This document shows, piece by piece, positions 57,539 through 64,000 of a stretch of DNA of 64,000 bases (position 1 is the first letter of the stretch; each line of letters starts with the position of its first letter). The position numbers were made by a program, and so were the translations under genes. Source of the DNA: Parietaria judaica (Eukaryota > Streptophyta > Magnoliopsida > Rosales > Urticaceae); assembly GCA_954871525.1 (NCBI GenBank), contig OX940863.1:9276001-9340000 (forward strand), read 5' to 3'. Below the pieces are notes generated by a model. That model was not told where the DNA came from and did no database searches. It was given only the letters and a program-made list of their open reading frames with translations.

Positions 57539-59728
57539 CTAAAATAGGACTAACTCTCGAATGACTGAATGATCCCACTCCAACTTGAAGACTATAGAGC
57601 AAGACTTTGGAATCGAAGAGAGATTGTCCAACAAGTAATGAAACTGCTTGCGTTCGATTCCTCCGGTACTCTTGATGTTTAGCTCGATTCCTCCGATGCT
57701 CTCAATCTTCGCTGCTTTCAGGCATTTAGTTTGATTCACCATCTGGCAAAAAACCTACATAAGGCGGAATATTAGAGGATTCTTAGCGTGTAATCCAAGC
57801 TGGAAAAGTCTGGGTCAATAAGGCAGACATAAGTTGTTGACATTTTAATTTATATCCTTGAGATCCAAAGTTCAAAAACTAGTGACAAAAAACATTAAAA
57901 ACTACACTGATTAAAAAATTACACTCAAAGTATTTCATGAAAATAACAATCCGGGTTGTCATATGGAAAAGTACCTCTATGCAATTTCCATACTCATTGC
58001 ACATCTTCACTCTCTTAGGATAACAACACCAAATCAGTCCTTGTATAATGATGGGGTGATAGGCTGAATGCTTTATGTGAAGATTGTCAAAGTTTAAACA
58101 CTCCACTTCCACCAACGGGGGAATTATGACTTTTGCCAATTCTTCAATGTTAAAACTCACTTCGTTACGATCGTAATCTACCTGCCATTTACAATAAAAC
58201 CAATAATCAATGCGACAAACTCCATCTATGTATTGGTTAGAAAAATATGCAAACGAGAACTTAAAGTCATACCCGCTCGGGACCACGAGATTCTGGTGAA
58301 AATATTGTAACATCCAAAGGAGCACGGGCAAGGTATTCCCTTATCTCAAGGAACAAAAGAGTGTCGACTCGGCCAAACATGGTGTTTATTATATAACCGA
58401 GTTCCATGGAACCATGAATGGTGTTTGTTGAAACCAATCTAGGCAAGCCTGCAAGTCCTGGTATGAGCTCAAATCTTGATAGAATAGGAGCATCAATTTC
58501 AATAGCTTCGATCGCATTACAATAATGTAGTCGGAGATGCTTAAGGTGCTGCAGAGAGATCTGGATCCTTTGCAAAAGATCGCAATCCTTTATATGTAGA
58601 ACCTCCAAGAAAGAAAATCTAGAGATGTTTAGATGAAATAGATAATCGTCGATAAACATGTTCTCCAACTCTAGTTTTCTCATATTATAGCAAGAAGTGA
58701 GATCAATCACACAGTCCCCAAATGTCACACCACACAAAAAGAGAAAGTGATCGAGAGAAGGGGCATCAATGAACACACTCTTTAATTCATTAGCTCTGGA
58801 TATAGTAAGAGTCACGAGTTTGTTAGGGTTGGAAATATTGAGAGTTTCAAAGCCACGAACGGAATCAAGAACAAACTCGGCGATGTTAGGACAATTGTAG
58901 TTGATATTACGAACAATATTCTCACTTAGGATAATACCAACTAACGTAAGTTTTTGAAGGCGAAAAAATGTAGAATAACCGCATGGTATCGATGAGTTGA
59001 CAACGAATGTTGTTTCAGGGAGAGTGTACTGATATGGAATGGAAGAGAACGATATCTCGGAAGCACCAAGGTGAAGAGCTAATGGCAACCATGTATCCAC
59101 CACTGGAAAAAAATCCGAAGCCTCAAAACCGAGATTTAAGTCCATGCTCTTTATGCAAAGCTTGTGTTGAACGAAGTACTGCAGAGACTTATCCACATAG
59201 TCAAAGTATTTTCCACGCCTTTCCTTGTCCTTGGAAATAATAACCTTACGAGTGTGTTCAATAAATTTTAATCTAGGAAAGGACTTCTGTGTGAAATGCC
59301 ATTGCTTCGACAACACCGAAGTTATAGCCACATCTCTGGGAGGGAGAAATGACAGTATCCGATGCAAAATAGATATAGGAAGGTCGGAAATTCTGTCTCT
59401 TCTCTTGCCAACTTTATGCTTCATGATACTCTTTACCTGCAAAACAGATCCTAACAATGTTACAGAATAACACACATGTTATACATAGAGGCGGTAATCA
59501 AGTAATAAGGATTGATGAAGATCACACTTTTAAGCAATAGATCACGAAAGTTTAGGATCAATAAAAACCCTTATCGGCAGTAGACGAGTAAATTCAAAAC
59601 ATACCGTACTACCGTTTGAAGCTTTTTTAATGTCCAACGCGCCTATTTCAAGATCTTCAACTATCGACGCAATGGAATGGGTTACAGCGGGACTTTCATC
59701 ACGCTTCCTCTTCTTGTTCTTTTTCTTC
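57539..59728 (-). CDS. F-box/LRR protein
   Basis: Coding exons join in phase: 59605-59728, 58273-59436, 57975-58181 and 57539-57742. The second exon starts VKSIMKHKVGKRRDRISDLP and carries the F-box (ISDLPISILHRILSFLPPRD, then AITSVLSKQW). About 300 residues of leucine-rich repeats follow (FRLQKLTLVGIILSE, LEVLHIKDCDLLQRIQISLQ, LKHLRLHYCNAIEAIEI). The last two exons add a tail like that of plant FBD/FBL proteins. F-box proteins are the substrate adaptors of SCF ubiquitin ligases. The exon at 59605-59728 is in phase and very basic (KKKNKKRKRDES). It must be preceded by another exon, perhaps around 59815-59890, so the true start is not fixed. Without these exons, translation would begin at the ATG at 59424. 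The gene looks intact. Confidence 0.85.
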
Positions 59729-62238
59729 CTGAATATTTTATTACTCAATTAACGCAGCCAAAGAATTTAATTGTCGGGCTAAGACAGAGCTGAAGTATCC
59801 GCAAAACTCACTCTTGGACTTTGTTTTGCCTCGTAGATTTCGGGTGCTGATTGTAACCCAAGTGATGGTTCCTCCGCGGGCCAAACTTTGAAAAAGCTGA
59901 AAGTCAAAGTGGCAAAGATGAATACAAAAACCGATTGTCCGAATTGATTCTGAAGAATTAAATGACAAGAACTAAAACTGACCCCAAAAACCCATAATGA
60001 AGTAGAAGATGATTCCAGCTTATTTGAGCTTCTAAAATCCTAGTCCTCCGTATCTCTAACAACCAGCAAACCAAAGAGATATAAGTAGTCTTGACAAAAG
60101 AAAGCAGAAACATATAAGAAGAAAAAACAAGGATTGATAAAGTCTAAGCAACCTGAAGAAAAAAGAATATCAAAAATCAATCCATATCAAACAGAACTCT
60201 AACGTGAGGACCATCACAGATAAGAGAAACTCTAAAAAATTCAAACTTTTCAATCTAAACCAGCGTATCAAAGAGATGTCACAAATAAAAATAAATAAAA
60301 AAGATTGATAAATATATTAAAGACGATAGCTTTCTAGTGTTTGGAAGATATCCATAATCAAACACAACTCCGACCATCCACAGATAATTAAACTAAGAAT
60401 CAGCAAATCAATAGTTACGGCGAACAGCGGTGAAGTCAACAACGGCGGAATCGGACGGAGAACGGCGACGGCTTATGTCGATGACGGCGGAATCTGCCGA
60501 CAGTAAGCAGTTTAAGTAGATCGGTCGGTTAAAAAGCCGAATATTTAAGTAGAATATCTTTTCTTGGGCTGGGCTTCAAAGCCCAACACCAAACTCAAAT
60601 CTCCTCTAATTCATTATTTTCTTTACTTTTTATAATTTTATTCTATTGTCGTTTTGAAATCTCACCACTCATCCCTCTATTACTCCATTATTACTCTTTT
60701 ACTTATATCATTATATGTATATGTATATATATATAGTAAACCAATGGAAAGGCTTACTTTTCCTAAATTGAAAGCTTTTTCCAAAATTTCACTTTTTGAC
60801 AATTTCTTTGCCTAAACACGTTTATAATATTGAACTTAAAAGGTAAATTAGTTCTCTTATCATTATCGATAAGTCAATGGGTGCAATAAGTTAATTATGG
60901 GGAGTCTTGACTATTAGTGATAAAAATATCCAAATTAATATCTTATTCTTCTTTTATTTCAGTAGTAACGCCTATAACAATAAATATAATAACATGATCG
61001 CTTTTCATAGTTGTCAATGAGCTACCTCCTCGTTAGCGGACGGAGAATTGTGTAATATGAGTAGGAGTTCCACCCCATGTGCAAACAATTTGATATAAGC
61101 GGCATCTAGTATTTATTGAAATAAATTCTTTTGTTTGTTCTCTAAAAAACATGAAAATTCATATAAATATCATCTTTTGATCTTTCATTACTATCATTAT
61201 ATATAGAATATATCCTTAATTATATAATGCTCAAACTCTTTATGAAATAGGACTTAGCTGAATTATTGTAGTGAAGAATAGTCTAACAAATCATTAGTTT
61301 CTATACAACACTAATGAGTGTAAGTTTTTTTGTTTTGTTTTGAGATCTAATAAGTGTAATTGTTATAGTGGAAAGATATCATAATCCCGGGAAGCTGGCT
61401 AAATCATCACAAAAGATAAATACATATATCATATGATCACATATTCATACATATATCTCACGTGATATTATATAGTTGTTTGATCTGTGCTTATTGCTAT
61501 TCATCATCAATTGATTGACTTTTGTACTTATCAATTGAAGCTTATTTGTAGGAAAAATAATCATGCAAACCCTAAAAAAGAAAATTACTAGAGATCATTA
61601 TAGATGAAATGAAACTTCACTACATTATTTCACTTCAATTAAAGTAAAAAAATAAAAAAGTCTTGTGAGAATCATTAAGTCTCTAATTCTATTGGTTATA
61701 AAGATAAATAAACAAATTTGAAGAAAGAAGAAGACAACATAAAATAATACTTTTTATGTATATATAGTATACCTGCATCCCGCCCGAATGAACAGGTTTA
61801 TGTATATATAACTCCAAAATTAAATTCACAAAAAAAAAAACTCCAACATAAAATAACACTTTTTTTTATTTGATTTTAAATAGATGACGTCACTGTACAG
61901 GTCGCCAAGTAAGCGAAGCCTAGGGTAGGAAGTAGGGCCAAGTGTTCACTAAATCCAAGCCCACGAGTCCTTCCTTCCTTGCTTCCTTCCCGGCGCATGT
62001 ACCAATAAACATTAACTAATAAACTAATCAGCTTCATTAAGATTGATTAATTAATACGTAATTACCACGGCACGCCTTAATCAATACCTATCTATCCGTT
62101 GCTTCATAATTAAAGACCTTTACTAACTTCTTCCACAATCTTTATTTCTCTTTTCGAATTTCAAATTTCAAACGTCTCTCTCTCTTACTAATACTCTTGA
62201 AGTTGCCCTAGATTCACTCTCTCTGTCTCTGTGATTCA
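59729..62238. other. F-box gene upstream region and AT-rich DNA
   Basis: One or two 5' exons of the F-box gene may lie at about 59815-59970. At 60410-60540 the sequence turns GC-richer (ACGGCGAACGGCGACGG-type), as in a 5' UTR or promoter. The remaining ~1.7 kb is AT-rich and has no supported gene. A CT-rich leader (62175-62232) precedes the IQD start. Confidence 0.4.
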
Positions 62239-64000
62239 ATGGGAGCTTCGGGAAAATGGCTGAAATCGTTCATCGCCCCCAAAAAAGACGATCAGGTTGG
62301 TACCTCATTGACCTCCATTGAACGCTTTTAAGCCCTGGATGATTGATTTGTTTTTGTTTGTTTGTTTGGGTTGGGAGTGAAGATTGGGGAGGAAGCTAAG
62401 AGCAAGAAGAAGTGGAAGCTGTGGCGGACCTCGTCGGAAGGGTTCGGATCGGCGGCGGCCAAGGGCGAGAGCGCGAAGGCGTTGGCGTCGTTGGTCGCTG
62501 ACGAGGCCTTCGCTGCCGCCATGGCCGCCGTGGCCAGAGCTGCGCCCAAGAATTTCAAGGCGGTTAAGCAGGAGTGGGCTGCGATTCGGATCCAGGCCGT
62601 GTTCCGCGGCGTGCTGGTACGTGAAGCTTTTGATTTTTGTTCCCAATTTATGTTTGGGTTTGGTTTGTAGATATCACCTTGAGTATTTTGAATTTGATTC
62701 TCTCTAGATTGAGATTTTGGTATTTTGAATAAAAATTAGGGAAATTCCTTTCGAGTTTGACCTCGAGTTTTCTCAATTCCTTCCTTGAACACATACATTT
62801 TCGTGCCCTAATTTTAGTAGGACTGAGTGTAAATTGATTTTGGTGAAGTTTAGTGTCAGATTAAATTAAGTTAGCTAACGACCTTGTGGGTTTTACGCGC
62901 AGGCAAGGCGAGCCCTGAAGGCACTGCGGGCCGTGGTGAGGATTCAAGCTATATTTCGGGGAAGGCAAGTGCGGAAACAAGCTGCAGTGACTTTACGGTG
63001 CATGCAGGCTCTTGTTCGAGTTCAAGCTCGGATGAGAGGCCGTTGTGTCGATGCTTTGTCTGAAGCTCATGCTGCTGGGAAGACATTGGACGAAACGAAT
63101 TCTGTCAAGCAATCAGAGGTGTGTTTCTCTGAGCTCTGCTAATTAATCTTTGAACTTCGAGATTGGCGAATTTTCAATTTTGTGACCATCGTTCTTTATT
63201 TATGCCAGGGAGGGTGGTGCAGTAGTCCCGGAACGTTGAGCGACGTTCAAGCGAAGCTTCAAAACAGGCAGAGAGGAATCGTGAAAAGGGAGAGAGCAAT
63301 GGCGTATTCCGTCTCTCAGCAGGTACTTGAAGAATCGCGTGAATTGTTTTTTTTTTTTCTTTCTCTGGTTTGGTTATTAGTTTGAATAGAAGTTGATTAC
63401 AATCAACTATGGTCAGTTCCAGAGAGTCCGATCAAGTGCGAGCCCTTATGCACGAACAAACCGGAATGTGAAGTCTTCGAAAAAGCCCGAGAAGCAAGGT
63501 GACAACAGCTCAGAAATGAGTTGGTTAGACCGGTGGATGGCATCGAAGCCATGGGAGAACAGGCTGATACCGGAAGAGTCCACACCCGAAACAACCCCGC
63601 TTTCGAAAAAGAGCGACGATCGCTCCTACTCTTCTTCCGGAGGGCAAGGCTCGGTCGAAGTGAGAAGGAACAACATGACATCGAAAGTTTCAGCCAGACC
63701 CTTCGCGCCAAACCCACCGACTCGCTCGTCTTCATCTCCGAGCTCAGAGTTTCTCTACGACGAGACCCCATCGCCCTCCACCTCCTCCGCATCCCCGTCT
63801 CCGAAGATGGTCGACCTGCGCAAGCCCAGTTACATGAGTCTCACAGCGTCAAGGAAGGCGAAGCAGAGGTACGAAAACAATTTTCTGTGCTATAGCAGCC
63901 CGATGGCTCTCTCCAACGCCGACACCAGAAGCTGCGCGGGTTTTTCAGCGAATCTGAGCCGAGATCTGTACCCTCCGAGCAGATACAACAGCGTCCGAGC
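62239..64000 (+). CDS. IQ-DOMAIN (IQD) calmodulin-binding protein, 3' end outside window
   Basis: Five exons join in phase: 62239-62295, 62383-62616, 62903-63118, 63209-63322 and 63417 to the window end. The protein begins [18 protein letters not shown], the usual IQD start. The IQ67 region spans exons 2-3 with three IQ motifs: [34 protein letters not shown] and [13 protein letters not shown]. An exon boundary splits the first motif, as is typical for the family. Exon 5 has [13 protein letters not shown] upstream and [16 protein letters not shown], then a Ser/Pro-rich basic region with [18 protein letters not shown] of the DUF4005 type. IQD proteins are plant calmodulin-recruiting scaffolds at microtubules, membrane or nucleus. 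The frame is still open at base 64000. Confidence 0.93.

Noticed and set aside
63403..63895. Overlapping frames on both strands in the last IQD exon
   Set aside because: They are shadows of the Ser/Pro-rich IQD frame, which joins in phase with the upstream exons.

Overview
This window is nuclear DNA of a flowering plant, most likely a eudicot. The evidence is spliced GT-AG genes of plant-specific families (EPF-like peptide, IQD, DUF3511, single-Myb-histone, an ALE2-like receptor kinase), CT-rich 5' leaders, and abundant plant-type transposons. The species cannot be named from the sequence.

Layout. 1-2.7 kb is the 3' part of a Ty1/copia element. 3.7 kb holds a tRNA-derived SINE. 4.5-6.6 kb holds LTR remains, including a solo LTR with a perfect 5-bp target duplication. 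7.0 kb is an intronless TIM23 gene. 10.05-11.7 kb is a Myb plus linker-histone gene (TRB/SMH type) whose last exon seems frameshifted. 12.7-15.75 kb is eIF4A, with a 5'-UTR intron full of tandem repeats. 16.7-22.9 kb is a complete copia element with identical LTRs and four RNA-hairpin-like repeats in its leader. 24.9 kb is a DUF3511 gene. 26.9-28.9 kb is a short gag-only LTR element. 29.9-30.5 kb is a pogo-like MITE. 31.0-34.8 kb (minus) is a 14-exon casein kinase 1-like gene. 36.2-36.6 kb is a Mutator-like MITE. 37.1-38.9 kb (minus) is a coatomer zeta gene with one in-frame stop. 40.7-41.6 kb (minus) is an EPF-like peptide gene. 44.2-44.7 kb (minus) encodes a small protein with a duplicated motif. 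45.1-46.2 kb is a foldback element. 47.8-49.3 and 54.4-56.8 kb (minus) are two decayed ALE2-like kinase copies from a segmental duplication. 51.0-51.9 kb (minus) is an RRM gene. 57.5-59.7 kb (minus) is an F-box/LRR gene. 62.2 kb to the end is an IQD gene that continues out of the window.

The genes do not form a pathway. They are independent single-copy-style genes (mitochondrial import, translation initiation, kinase signalling, COPI transport, peptide signalling, ubiquitin ligase adaptor, calmodulin binding) separated by AT-rich DNA and transposons of different ages. The strongest candidates for something new are the four tandem hairpins with compensatory base changes in the young copia leader, the gag-only element whose two reading frames overlap at ATGA, and the genes caught with single lesions (coatomer zeta, TRB-like). 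Exon coordinates were derived by hand from splice consensus and phase continuity; none has transcript support.
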